DNA of 64,000 nt from Agriotes lineatus (GCA_940337035.1 CALNHX010001054.1:62001-126000); one strand, 5' to 3'. Counted from the first letter of the stretch, positions 44,405-55,420 are shown. Made by a program: numbers and translations. The notes: generated by a model not told the origin, from the letters alone.

Positions 44405-45195
44405 CTAATAATTGTGAGTCCTCACATGTCTAACTAAATCACTTTTCTGTGTTGCTTTGTAATCACAAACAGAACACGTATAATGCTTCTCGCCTGTATG
44501 AGTCCTCGCATGTTTAACTAAATGACTTTTCTCTGTTGCTTTGTAATCACAAACAGAACAGGTATAATGCTTCTCGCCTGTATGAGTCCTCGCATGTTTA
44601 ACTAAATGACTTTTCTCTGTTGCTTTGTAATCACAAACAGAACAGGTATAATGCTTCTCGCCTGTATGAGCCCTCATATGTTTAACTAAATCACATTTTC
44701 CGTGTTGCTTTGTAATCACAAACAGAAAAGGTATACAGTTTCTCACCTGTATGAGTCCTCACATGGCTAACTAAATTACTTCTCTGTGTTGCTTTGAAAT
44801 CACAAACAGAACAGGTATAATGCTTCTCGCCTGTATGAGTCCTCACATGTTTAACTAAATCACTTTTCTGTGTTGTTTTGAAATCACAAACAGAACAGGT
44901 ATACGGCTTCTCACCTGTATGAATCCTCACATGGCTAACTAAATTACTTCTCTGTGTTGCTTTGAAATCACAAACAGAACAGGTATAATGCTTCTCGCCT
45001 GTATGAGTCCTCGCATGTTTAACTAAATGATTTCTCTGTGTTGCTTTGAAATCACAAACAGAACAGGTATAAGGCTTCTCGCCTGTATGAGTCCTCACAT
45101 GTCTAACTAAATCACTTTTCTCTGTTGCTTTGTAATCACAAACAGAACAGGTATAATGCTTCTCGCCTGTATGAGCCCTCATATGTTTAACTAAA
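44405..45195 (-). pseudogene. out-of-frame continuation of the zinc-finger array
   Basis: Behind the frameshift the array goes on: five complete fingers and the same broken sixth in one frame (to 44691), then three more fingers in the third frame, ending RTHNY stop at 44405. The block 44747-45251 is a 505-bp duplicate of 45252-45756 at the DNA level in its finger order. Six fingers make 504 bp, and the extra base is the shared frameshift. In its present state these fingers cannot be translated with the first ten. Confidence 0.75.
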
Positions 45196-46257
45196 TCACA
45201 TTTTCCGTGTTGCTTTGTAATCACAAACAGAAAAGGTATACAGTTTCTCACCTGTATGAGTCCTCACATGGCTAACTAAATTACTTCTCTGTGTTGCTTT
45301 GAAATCACAAACAGAACAGGTATAATGCTTCTCGCCTGTATGAGTCCTCACATGTTTAACTAAATCACTTTTCTGTGTTGTTTTGAAATCACAAACAGAA
45401 CAGGTATACGGCTTCTCACCTGTATGAATCCTCACATGGCTAACTAAATTACTTCTCTGTGTTGCTTTGAAATCACAAACAGAACAGGTATAATGCTTCT
45501 CGCCTGTATGAGTCCTCGCATGTTTAACTAAATGATTTCTCTGTGTTGCTTTGAAATCACAAACAGAACAGGTATAAGGCTTCTCGCCTGTATGAGTCCT
45601 CACATGTCTAACTAAATCACTTTTCTCTGTTGCTTTGTAATCACAAACAGAACAGGTATAAGGCTTCTCGCCTGTATGAGTCCTCGCATGTTTAACTAAA
45701 TGACTTCTCTGAGTTGCTTTGAAATCACAAACAGAACAGGTATAAGGCTTCTCGCCTGTATGAGTCCTCACATGTCTAACTAAATGAGTTTTCTCTGTTG
45801 CCTTGTAATCACAAACAGAACAGGTATAAGGCTTCTCGCCTGTATGAGTCCGCACATGGCTAACTAAATGACTTTTCCGTGTTGCTTTGTAATCACAAAC
45901 AGAACATGTATAAGGCTTCTCGCCTGTATGAGTCCTCACATGGCTAACTAAATGACTTTTCCGTGTTGCTTTGTAATCACAAACAGAACAGGTATAAGGC
46001 TTCTCGCCTGTATGAGTCCTCAGATGTTTAACTAAATCACTTTTCTGTGTTGCTTTGTAATCACAAACAGAACAGGTATAAAGCTTCTTCCCTGTATGAG
46101 TCCTCATATGTGTAGCTAAATTAGTACTTTGGATGCCTTCTTGTTTGATATATAACTTATCAAATTTGTCATTACTATCCATGTTCTGTGATACAGATGA
46201 TGCAGTTCGTGTAGAACTACAAGATTTATTATCCGTAATTTCTGGTTTGATGTCCAT
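45196..46257 (-). CDS. C2H2 zinc-finger protein, first open frame (353 residues)
   Basis: Starts MDIKPEITDNKSCSSTRTAS. An unfolded N-terminal ~50 residues precede a half finger (NLATHMRTHTGKK), then ten complete C2H2 fingers of 28 residues each (C-x2-C-x12-H-x3-H), joined by HTGEKPYTC-type linkers. The fingers are nearly identical (SVCDYKAT.KSDLVKHVRTH), differing mostly at the DNA-contact positions. An eleventh finger has Phe for its first Cys (YTFSVC), and the frame then ends at KATRKM because of one extra A in an A-run. Likely a nuclear DNA-binding factor. Whether the full-length form once continued into the fingers downstream is suggested by 44405-45195. Upstream exons could exist beyond 46257. 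Confidence 0.75.
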   Translation of the reverse strand: MDIKPEITDNKSCSSTRTASSVSQNMDSNDKFDKLYIKQEGIQSTNLATHMRTHTGKKLYTCSVCDYKATQKSDLVKHLRTHTGEKPYTCSVCDYKATRKSHLVSHVRTHTGEKPYTCSVCDYKATRKSHLVSHVRTHTGEKPYTCSVCDYKATEKTHLVRHVRTHTGEKPYTCSVCDFKATQRSHLVKHARTHTGEKPYTCSVCDYKATEKSDLVRHVRTHTGEKPYTCSVCDFKATQRNHLVKHARTHTGEKHYTCSVCDFKATQRSNLVSHVRIHTGEKPYTCSVCDFKTTQKSDLVKHVRTHTGEKHYTCSVCDFKATQRSNLVSHVRTHTGEKLYTFSVCDYKATRKM

Positions 46258-46439
46258 TATAGCTGTTTAAACGTCAGAGTTCCTGTGATAGATGAGCCAA
46301 TGGAATTTAAATAGCTTCAGACCTACAACAAAAGGAGTTTGCCATTAACCTATGATATAATTAGCAATGTGGCATTTTGAGTAATGGTAAAATTTTTATT
46401 TTATTGTAAATTTTAACAGCTATATTTTTGATATTGTAT

Positions 46440-46640
46440 CTTTCTATAAAAATCTATAAAAGGCTTTACCCAGAACTTCCCTCGTCAACGTTGTGACACA
46501 AAATTATTTTAAAAATGAAATTAAGTTAGGAGTAAAAATATCTTCACGTTTCTAACAAATTTAATACATTTTCAAATAAAACAAAATCCGTTACCGGAGG
46601 GATTTGAACCGCGGCGCTTGCGACTACAAAAAAATCACGT
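46440..46640 (-). repeat. composite repeat R, minus copy with tRNA-like B box
   Basis: Reads in reverse: GGTTCAAATCCCTCCGGTAAC (B box, 46592-46612), then the R body AGAAACGTGAAGATATTTTT and GTGTCACAACGTTGACGAGG, then GGAAGTTCTGGGTAAAGCC (46459-46477). Confidence 0.65.
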
Positions 46641-46649
46641 TGACCAATT

Positions 46650-47139
46650 TCTAGCAACGCTATGGAGTCCTGTTCATATCGTTGCATTGCAGTTGCAGCT
46701 GGCTTAACCTTCACGCTGGGCATATCTTAAGATTCGTGTCGAAAGGAGGTGCGTTTCAACTACAGCAGGCAATGGAAAGTTAATTATATTTTTTATATCA
46801 ATAATCTTTCACTAAAAATTCCTTGATTCTTTCTTACACATTTCATATGCTGGATGTATACACTTATCTGTAATCGTTTCCAAAATACGTCGATGCTCAA
46901 GTTTATCCTGCAAATTCCCAGTACGCTTTTTATTTAAACCATTTCTGTCACAGTTGTTAAAAGTAATTTTGAGAGTAATTTGATATCACCTGAATGCAGA
47001 AAGAATAAGCTTTCTACTAGTTTAAGAATCATCGAGAAATATTCAACACTAAGCTTGTAAATGCGATGTATGGATAAAATTCCTCTATTTTCAGCCTCAC
47101 AGATTCGCGAAAAGATTTGCGCATTATGCGGCTCCCGGC
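46650..47139. other. no gene seen
   Basis: AT-rich intergenic sequence between two R copies. Confidence 0.4.
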
Positions 47140-47528
47140 CTAAAAATCAAAATAAGTTAGGAGTCAAAATATCTTCACGTTTCTAATAAATTAAATAAAT
47201 TTTCAAATTAAAAAAAGGTAGCGATGGAACGGCAGGCAAACCGCGTGTGCGGCCCCAACGTTTTATGGGATTTGGAAGGGACTGGGCAATTTCTACCTGC
47301 GCCACGAAACACCGACCTCTCGTATTCCTGTGCCGCAGCTATATTTAGTAACGCGCTAATTTGTGCCTTGTTTTTGTATCATACAAACTTTACTTTGTAT
47401 CTATTGGCTCTCATTTTTGGTAAGAATGAAGCCTGCATGCACTACATACAAATTATTACTTGTATCTATTCCTAAGTTGAATGAAAAATAAACAACATTT
47501 TATTTTTTTAAGGTGCTCACCCTGTATA
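47140..47528 (-). repeat. composite repeat R, minus copy interrupted by a transposon
   Basis: Holds the R body (47145-47215, reverse) and its middle section with AAATTATTACTTGTATC (47450-47467). The GAGCACC block (47512-47520) continues on the other side of the transposon at 49685-49925. Confidence 0.6.
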
Positions 47529-49684
47529 CAGGGTGTCCCAGATAAGAGCAACTACATGGGGATTTCGGAAACGGCAAGAGATACAGGGTGGCTTAAATGA
47601 GAAAAAAGTTGCGCTATTCCGGATCCAATCAGATGCTGTATCGAAATTAAAAATATCTACAGGGGTTTTTAAAATATCGAGCAAAAACAAAAAATTGTGG
47701 TTTTCAAAAAATTGCAATATCGTCGCCATCTTGTAAACGAATTTAATAAAATTTAGTAGTTTTGTATTAGCGACTACGGCCAATCGAATGACGTTAACGA
47801 ATTTTTTCTAGGCCTTCTAGATTTTTTGCAACCATAGCCAACTTTATTATTTCTTATGGCCGCCATATTGGATTTATACGTCATTAAATAGCGCATAAAA
47901 AGAGCTGTTCAACCATTTATAACAGGCCTATCTTTGGATGACTTAAAGTTAAATTTCTTAAAAAACAGTTTTTCATTCAGTTGGCTGTGAAACAAATGCC
48001 GCAATTGTGTTTTCTTAAAAATTTCTTTATTTTCTTTTATTTATGATTCTAAAGTTAACAACTAATACATTATTTATGATTAAACTTAAAACCAAAAAAA
48101 AAAACCGATGACAAAGCGTTGAATTAAATTAAATGTTCGAAAATTCCACCGTTGTTATTAATGCACGTCATGCTTCAATGAATTAGAGACATACATTCAT
48201 CTTTAACGATTTGTTCAGGCATTTCTTCAATGGTTTGAGCAACGCCTGCCTCAAGTTCTTTTACCGTATTATAAGGAGTACAATAAACTTTATCTCTTAA
48301 GTATCTCCAAAGGCAAAAATCAAGTGGCATGTTGCTGATTCAAATAGTCAGTTAGGATTCTTGCATTATGTGGAGGTGCTCCGTCTTGCTGGAAGCACAT
48401 GTTCGCTACATCTTGAAGAGGCAAATTTTCTAAAGTTTGGTCGACGTAATTTTGTAATATTTCAAGATATCGAGGTGCAATCAAATTATTATGAAAAATG
48501 TTAAATAGTAAGTGTCAATTTATGACTCCTAGCCATACATTAAAACCCCACTTAACTTGATGACGCACCTCACGATGTAAGAACGGATTTTGATTGGACC
48601 AATACATGTTGTTGTGTCTGTTAAATACCCCGCAGTTTGTAAATCTGCTTTCATCAGACCACAGAACCTTAAACTGAAATTGAGGATTTTCTTGGAATTT
48701 TTCTAAGAACCAATTGCAAAACATTATTCTCCTTTCTAAGTCACCATCTCGGAGTCCTTGACTAATATGTTCTACATATGGACGATACTTGTATTTTTTA
48801 ATAATTCTCTGAGCAGTTGATTTAGGCACTTCAACATTATTTTCCATTTAACGAAGGGAGGTATAAGGATTGCCTATAACACTTTGCAAAACAAGATTTT
48901 CAATATTTTCATTACTTACTCTATTTCGATTGTGTTTTTTAAAGAAACCATAACTAAGTAAATTATTTCTAAGCATTCTGAGGATTGACAAACCTGGTTG
49001 CAGTCTTTCTGGATATCGCTGAAAATACCTATCTTGAGCTCGTTCAGCATTCCTCCGGCACAAAATGAAACAATCATACATATCCACTTTTTCCCAATTT
49101 GAATACCTTTCTATATTAAATTTAAAAATTAAACTCTTAACAGATAGAACCAAATAAATAACAAAGTTTTGACAGATAGGTACATAGCTATGACAACAAA
49201 CACAATTGCGGCATTTGTTTCACAGCCAACTAAGTGAAAAACTGTTTTTTTAATAAATTTACACTTTTCGTCATCCTAAGATAGGCCTGTTATACGTGGT
49301 AAAAAAGCTCTTTTTATGCGCTATTTAATGACGTATAAATCCAATATGGCGGCCATAAGAAATAATAAAGTTGGCTATGGTTGCAAAAAATCTAGAAGGC
49401 CTAGAAAAAATTCGTTAACGTCATTCGATTGGCCGTAGTCGCTAATACAAAACTACCAAATTTTATTAAATGTGTTTACAAGATGGCGACGATATTGCAA
49501 TTTTTCGAAAACCACAATTTTTTTGTTTTTGCTTGATATTTTAAAAACCCCTGTAGATATTTTTAATTTCGATACAGCATCTGATTGGATCTGGAATAGC
49601 GCAACTTTTTTCTCATTTAAGCCACCCTGTATCTCTTGCCGTTTCCGAAATCCCCATGTAGTTGCTCTTATCTGGGACACCCTG
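47529..49684 (-). mobile_element. mariner/Tc-related DDE transposon with ~485-bp terminal inverted repeats
   Basis: Left repeat 47529-48012 and right repeat 49200-49684 are near-perfect complements (CAGGGTGTCCCAGATAAGAG at the tips). TA duplicates flank it. It encodes a broken DUF4817-type transposase on the minus strand. Such long repeats are unusual for the superfamily. Inserted in a copy of repeat R. Confidence 0.85.
48200..49153 (-). pseudogene. DDE transposase (DUF4817 type), broken
   Basis: N-terminal part 49153-48848: RRNAERAQDRYFQRYPERLQ and LRMLRNNLLSYGFF, the DUF4817 helix-turn-helix. One stop (TAA at about 48848) separates it from 48847-48515, with STAQRIIKKYKYRPY (second helix-turn-helix), the first catalytic Asp in VLWSDESRF, and HQVKWGFNVWLGV. 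After a further break the second Asp (FQQDGAPPHNA, ~48385-48420) and the third-Asp region (PLDFCLW, ~48315) are seen. The stretch between them is shortened by a deletion. The gene cannot work as it stands. Confidence 0.8.
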
Positions 49685-49925
49685 TATATTTCTCTGAAAT
49701 TTTCCCGGTTTCATTCCAGGTATATATATAATGTGTATGCAAACTATCGTCTTCCTCCAACAAATATTTTTTGAGTTATACCGCCAACAGACAGACAGAC
49801 AGACAGATGGAATTGAGAAAACCTGTTTTTCGTCATCTAGGGACCCTGAAACGTGAAGATCTGAAGAAATCTGGGAAGGTGATTGTTTCGTGATTACAAT
49901 ACTTCTTTCGTCTTTCAGACGAGGG
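49685..49925 (-). repeat. composite repeat R, GTCY-microsatellite part
   Basis: Inverted relative to 40541-40815: (GACA)n at 49789-49808, CGTCATCTAGGGACCCTG and GAAGATCTGAAGAAATCTGG shared. It is the other half of the copy cut by the transposon. Confidence 0.7.
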
Positions 49926-50143
49926 AAGTAGAAATGAAATTCTGGTTACAATCAAATCTCAAATAACAAACCAATCGATGTTAGCTCAGTTGGTTGAGAT
50001 ACATTTTATAATTGTACTTCTATTTAATTCTAAGAATGAAATAAAAATATAACTAAAAATATAATTGATGCTAGTCCATTATGGCAGATAAATGTCTTGT
50101 GGTAGTTGACGTTAGTCTATTGTGAATTGTTTATGATCTAGGT
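49926..50143. other. short tRNA-like stretch, otherwise nothing
   Basis: At 49979-50001 GATGTTAGCTCAGTTGGTTG is a tRNA A-box-like head without a matching B box, so a SINE head fragment at most. Confidence 0.4.
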
Positions 50144-50300
50144 CAGGGGTCTCCAAACTTTTTAGTCTAAGGGCTACACTGACTCCTCCATTAAGTCCCC
50201 AGGGCCAAGACCTAGCTAGCTCATTATACCAACATACTGTAGTTCGGAATTACGCGCAATTTTTTGTATTGGAATAGCCGGCGAGTGAGATAACTATGGC
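50144..50300 (+). mobile_element. hAT element left end
   Basis: CAGGGGTCTCCAAACTTTTT is a classical hAT terminus. No matching right end was found before 51.5 kb, so it is a one-ended fragment or the mate is too diverged. Confidence 0.55.
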
Positions 50301-50631
50301 GCAGGATGCGAGGGTGAACTCCGCTCCGTTCACAATTTTGGTTGGTACTTACAGACAAGTGTCAAGGACATTTCATTGCGTCAATTATGCTTGGTTAGTC
50401 AAAGTATACAGCGTCGTCTTGTAGCGAGTAACAGAGGTAGAGCATGTTCTGGAAGAGTTCTGCTGCGTGGTCATTTGTCTTTAAGATTCGAGTACTTTTT
50501 AGAGTTTTCGAATATGTTCTACGCATGGTACAAATACGGGAGACAACCGAGGGTTGGACAGTTCCAAAGTTTGAAGTGAATGAGAAGCGAAATATAGTGC
50601 GACGAGTGTGTTTTCTAACTATAGTTTCTTA

Positions 50632-50945
50632 GTTAGCGAAATGTTCAGCGAACGTTTCGGCCTTTTCTTTTTCTAATCTGGCCTAAGTATCATCAGGTTT
50701 CTTGGTGGGAAGTATAGCTGCAATTGGTCGTTTGAATCTTTTAGTTGCCTTCCATATCATGTGATCATCGTGTGAAAGATTTGTAATGTACTGTTGGAAT
50801 GTATTGTTTCTTGATTCTATTAACACGTTGCGTAATTGGTGTGTAAGTCTATTGAGCGAGGTTTTGTCGTGTCTATTTTTGGTTCCTTGCCACTTTTTTT
50901 GTGCCTTTTGTGCACACTTGAAAATTTTATGGTACTGTACGACTG
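50632..50945 (-). mobile_element. Jockey-like LINE ORF2, segment between endonuclease and RT
   Basis: The minus strand reads AQKKWQGTKNRHDKTSLNRL, then THQLRNVLIESRNN, MIWKATKRFKRPIAAILPTK and EKAETFAEHFAN, with one TAG. This is the linker region just before the RT in Jockey elements. The match ends at the AACATTTCGCTAAC bases, the same point at which the plus-strand RT piece at 55460 starts. Confidence 0.75.
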
Positions 50946-51509
50946 TCTACATGCAATATTAAAAAATTATTTTAAACATTTCTAAGTGTCCAAAAAACAA
51001 ATGAAGCATACTACTGCATGCAGAATTTCATCCTAAATCCAAATATGCAAAAATATACAGGGTGTTCCATTTAAAATAAAAAAGTTGAACATCGTTGCTC
51101 AAAACAGTTGAAAGATATTCACAAACGAGCAATGTCAAAAAATAGCTCTTGTCTTGCCATTGAAGAATATATATAGTTTGTTGGGTTTAAATTTAAAACA
51201 ACGGAGTTATGGGTTGTGGCGTTTTTTAGGAAACAGCCAGTATTTGCGGTTATATGATAACAAAGTGCCTTGCAAAACATACTTGTGACACTTGCGAAGT
51301 TTATGCAAAAGAATAAGATGAATTGGATGACACTTCCCTATTTTGTTACATGAAAGCATATAACCATTCAGAAAATATTTTTGGTAGTTTAATTTGTTTA
51401 ACAATGTACCATTTACACATCCTTGCAAACATTTTCAACGAGAATATGTTATTAAGTTGTACGCCAGAATTAGAATATTTTATTCATTAAAAAACATTAA
51501 TGTAAATGA
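50946..51509. other. transposon-end fragment and unassigned DNA
   Basis: 51030-51080 holds ATATACAGGGTGTTCCATTT, also found inverted at about 19900-19945. No gene seen. Confidence 0.45.
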
Positions 51510-51680
51510 TATGTTTTTCGGACTTTTTCCACTGTCTAGGGTGTAAATCACACAACGTTTCGAGAGTATTGATCTACTCCCGTCTTCAAGTGTTCTTGGT
51601 TAGTCCTGAGAATTACAAAAATAGTCTACTGCGCATACAGCATTAAGATATATATAAGTTTACAACTAAAATATATAACC

Positions 51681-51755
51681 GCCCTGGTGGCCTAGTGGTT
51701 AGAGTGGCAGACTAGCGATCAGCGGTCCCGGATTCAAACCCGGGGGAGCCACAAA
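51681..51755 (+). repeat. tRNA-like module in foldback loop
   Basis: GGTGGCCTAGTGGTTAGAGT looks like a tRNA A box/D arm and GGATTCAAACCCGGG like a B-box region. The ends do not pair into an acceptor stem, so this is a SINE-like relic, not a tRNA gene. Confidence 0.55.
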
Positions 51756-51861
51756 TTTAAGTAGAAAAACGTATATCAGTCCTTCTCAGGACTAACCAAG
51801 AACACCTGAAGACGGGAGTAGATCAAAACTCCCGAAACGTTGTGTGATTTACACCCTAGAC

Positions 51862-52856
51862 CAGGGGTGGCAAACCAATGGCACGCGTGCCATTGATGGC
51901 ACGCGGAAAAATAATTTGGACACGGCCTTAATTTCCTTAGGTACCTCATCCAAACAATTTATTTTTTCGTCTACATTTGAGGTCATAGTAACAAAGTTCA
52001 TTGTGAACAAGGCTACCGGTGCCGGAACGGCAACAGACTGCGCGACAGAGATAGGTAGATTTCGCGCAAATTTCTGACCAAACGGATGGGAGTGAGCTAC
52101 GGAGTTAGCTAACGCGGGTGACGCGAAGGGACGGCGAGAGGGGAGCTGTTACGCTTAGTTTGTAGTTCCCATGCAGTATTTGAAATAATTAGTTGGATTT
52201 TACTTTATGCATTTATTTTGTAAGTTCTCCCTTATATAGTTAGGCAGCCCTATTCACATTTATTTTTAAATATTGAATAAATTTTCCCCTGCGTAGCTAG
52301 GCAACTCTATTTTTATCTTGTGATAAATTTTTCAGCAAATTACAGCTATGTTGCTATCAATTTAGAACACTCTGCATTCCAATAGTTTTTCTGGTGGTCC
52401 TTTTCCAAATTTTGGGAGATTTTGATAACCTGAGTTGAATTGCGTGTGGTAGTATTTCTCGACCTTTTTCATCCCAGCCTTCGCTTGAATAAGTTGGTTG
52501 CCCCTCGGCTTCGTGCTTCACCAGCTAAATTATAGCTTGGTTCATTTGTGAGGGAGAATTTGGAAACAACGAAAGCTCACTGAACGTTAGGATAATTGTT
52601 TATGGTTGCAATCCTTATGTTCACTATGCTCTTGCGGAATTTTGGGGCCCACTTTCGTTGTTTGCACGGCACTTCAGGCTGTCCGCCACCTCCAGGTTAG
52701 TATTCTTCAGCTCCCGCCTTTTAGCTCGGTTATGTACCTAGGAATATGTATTTTTAGCCTAATTCTACCTGGCATTATTTGATGGCACGTCATGGCCTCA
52801 TTAACCATTTCTTTAGAAAAAATGGCACGTAGATCAATAAAGGTTCGCCACCCCTG
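51862..52856. mobile_element. hAT non-autonomous element, 995 bp
   Basis: Ends CAGGGGTGGCAAACC and GGTTCGCCACCCCTG, with a perfect 8-bp target duplication CCCTAGAC (51854-51861, 52857-52864). GGCACG motifs recur near both ends. Non-coding. Inserted in the right arm of the foldback element. Confidence 0.92.
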
Positions 52857-52890
52857 CCCTAGACAGTGGAAAAAGTCCGAAAAACATATC

Positions 52891-53599
52891 ATAATAGACC
52901 ACTGCCAAAAAATGACATTCAGAGAACAAAAAATTAATGTAAATTTTAAATTACCCAGGTCAAATAAAAAAATAATAATATTAACCTTCCGCCTTGCAGG
53001 CCAAGCTCCTTCATGGGGTGTTAGTGCCTCACCATTATTATTATTATATGGAAATATAATTAATTAATATTAAGTTATTTTTAATTATTTTGATTTATTT
53101 AAAATGTAATCTTAGTATTAAATATAAAATGTTGAAAAATGTATTGTTTTTTTGTCCCAGATTTACATCCAGTAATTTTGAATTAAAACTATTAGAAAAG
53201 CTTTAGTAAATATGCTACATTTTAAAAGCTTTAAAATAGGTATATATTTTTTAATGGAACATACTGTTACTAGAAAAATTATATTGTGGAAGCCGTTAAA
53301 TCTAAATGAAAGTAATTTAAAACACCAGACTCAACCTTTGCAAATCATGTGTCAGAGACAGGCCACAATTTTCCAAATCTAAACGATTTAAAGATATTAC
53401 ATACAAGAAAAAGGTTTTAAATTAAATAAATTTATTACAATCCATAGAAATTATCAAATCTAATAATTCTAAATTATCAGTGCATGCTGTATAGTTAATT
53501 GTTATAATCCTTTAAATAATCTTATTATTACTAAGAGTGCACCTGAGTATGTCAATATAAATTCGTTTATAATGAATCGGTCACATCATTTGGGAAATT
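52891..53599. other. no gene seen
   Basis: AT-rich. It separates the endonuclease piece of the LINE from the foldback nest. Confidence 0.4.
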
Positions 53600-55420
53600 A
53601 AATTAATTTTGTACAAGTCTCGTTACATCAATGCGAGTTTTGTTAATTCGGCATATGTCGAACGATGTTTTCCACTATTACGACTTGCATCAAAATTCCT
53701 AATACGGCTCTGTCTGCTTTCGCTGCTAAATGACACCTGCCGGCTCGACCATTCTCCTTATGGTGTGGTAAGAACGAAGGTCACGAAAATTACACTTCTT
53801 AACAACAAAGCGCCGACATTTAAGTGATTCTGCTGGTCTCCTTATGCTGTGCCCACGTTGTGTTTTTAACATTCCAGTCGCCTCCTACGATGAATTTCGT
53901 ATCAAAAGTTTGCAGGAACTCTTCGTATTCTTCAGTATAGATAGGGTGTCTGGGAGGGCTGTAGATTGCTGCTATTATCAGTGGATAAGGGAAAGTTTGA
54001 ACCTTTATGCTTGTGCTTTGTATTTTATTCGTCTGATGAGGTTTCTATTCATGATGATTGATTGTGTTTTTGATTATGACTGCCGATCCTCCGTGTACCG
54101 TACCATCTGGGTGGTTAGTTAGATATACGGTATAAAGCGGAATTTTTATTAATGTTCTTGACGTTGCGTGAGTTTCTGACGTTAATAATATATCAATATT
54201 TTGAAAGGAATATGTGGTATCGCTATTTATATTGTGGATTTGGATCCGAAGTGTGGGGAAGTCGCTTATATTCGGTATGTTGTGGGTGAATGTTGTTTGG
54301 TGCTCCTCTGAATGGTGCATGTCAGGCTCTCGGTATATCTTGGTACAGTAAGCATCCCTTATAATTAGGGGTTTCTTAAAGGTAGAAGTTTTGTGGTGCC
54401 CACCACATTTAACGCATGCGAAGGGTTTGTTGCCATAACTCTTTGTATGGCCGTATTCCTGACAGCGGATGCACTGCGGTATAGTATTCTCCTTCCTAGG
54501 CGACTCAATTAGGAGTTTGATGGTACTGATATGTTTTACATCGAATATGGTTTTATTATTATCTTTGGGTTGTAAGTCGACCATAAATAATGGTAATGGT
54601 TGTTTAGTTAGTCTATGACGAATATTAATTAAGTTGCAAACTACGTGTCCTAGTTCACCTAGTTCTTTTATGATGACCTCCGTATATTATCTTTCCTCCT
54701 TAAGTTAGTAGATGTGGTGTATTGTATTTTCGTCAAGAAACCTATTGAGTTTTCTGTACAAATCTGACGTGTTGGTATTTATTTTAATTGTGTCGTTCAA
54801 TAACACCGTTGTGTAGCATTGTTCTTTTTCTAATATTGTACTTATGTTTTTCATCATCTCATTGTAGTTATTCACCCCGTAAATATAAAAAGGTGGTGGT
54901 TTTGTGATTCTAGGTTGCTGGGTGTTTGCTCCGGGTTAGCGTTGCTGCTTGTGGCTGGTGAGAATACCTTGAATCTGTTGGAAGTATTTGTTTGAATGAA
55001 ATGTTGACTTGTTACGTGTGGTTGGGGGTTGTTTCTTTTTCTTTTTTTGATTGTTTGCCACACGTGTTTGTATTTTTTTGAGTTTGAATCGCTGGCTTTG
55101 TCATCCATGTTTACAGAAGTAGTGTTGGATTTATTTCGGCTGGTAGGATTAGTTACTTGTTGGTTTGAATTGGTGTTCATTGTCTGCAGTGATACGGGAG
55201 CATAGGGATTCATTGCATAGGCAGAAGGTATTGTTTGGGTGTAGGTTGTGTATGGGAGCTGTGGGTTTGGCTGACTACTGTATTGGTTTTGTTGTTGTTG
55301 ATATCCCTGATAGTTAGGGAAACTGAATGTGAATCAGTAATTTTCAGGAGTAGGGTGCATTGGCGGGCCTGGTGGGCCAGGACCATACCCAGTTCTCATG
55401 GGGAACATGGGTTATAGTTA
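53600..55420 (-). mobile_element. Jockey-like LINE, ORF1 and start of endonuclease (inverted half)
   Basis: From about 55408 the minus strand reads MFPMRTGYGPGPPGPPMHPT and, past a stop, SAYAMNPYAPVSLQTMN, an N/Q/S-rich ORF1 head. Then IIKELGELGHVVCNLINIRH (PRE_C2HC-like) and zinc knuckles CIRCQEYGHTKSYG and CVKCGGHH (54500-54400). After that an endonuclease start is seen (QNIDILLTSETHAT, later FIVGGDWNVKNTTW near 53850). The knuckle and endonuclease pieces are in one open frame, 54584-54045, so the ORF1/ORF2 boundary is altered. Sequence below 53830 no longer matches. Confidence 0.75.

Larger units (their letters stand above)
51510..52890. mobile_element. foldback element with a tRNA-like core, split by a hAT element
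   Basis: Left arm 51510-51612 (ATGTTTTTCGGACTTTTTCC and onward) pairs with right arm 51790-51861 plus 52857-52890; the two right pieces are contiguous once the hAT element is removed. Without the hAT the element is about 380 bp. The loop contains the tRNA-like stretch at 51681-51755. Confidence 0.75.

Noticed and set aside
44405..46100. Regular 84-bp repeats resembling a CRISPR or satellite array
   Set aside because: They are codons of C2H2 fingers with HTGEK linkers.
47533..47783. Frames on both strands at 47.5-47.8 kb, repeated inverted at 49.45-49.77 kb
   Set aside because: They lie in the long terminal inverted repeats of the transposon and are by-products of that repeat.
51207..51428. 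73-codon minus-strand frame
   Set aside because: No recognisable domain; near a transposon tip, so probably repeat-derived.
51681..51755. Possible tRNA gene
   Set aside because: A- and B-box-like stretches are present but the 5' and 3' ends do not pair as an acceptor stem and the T-arm does not fold with a 7-nt loop.
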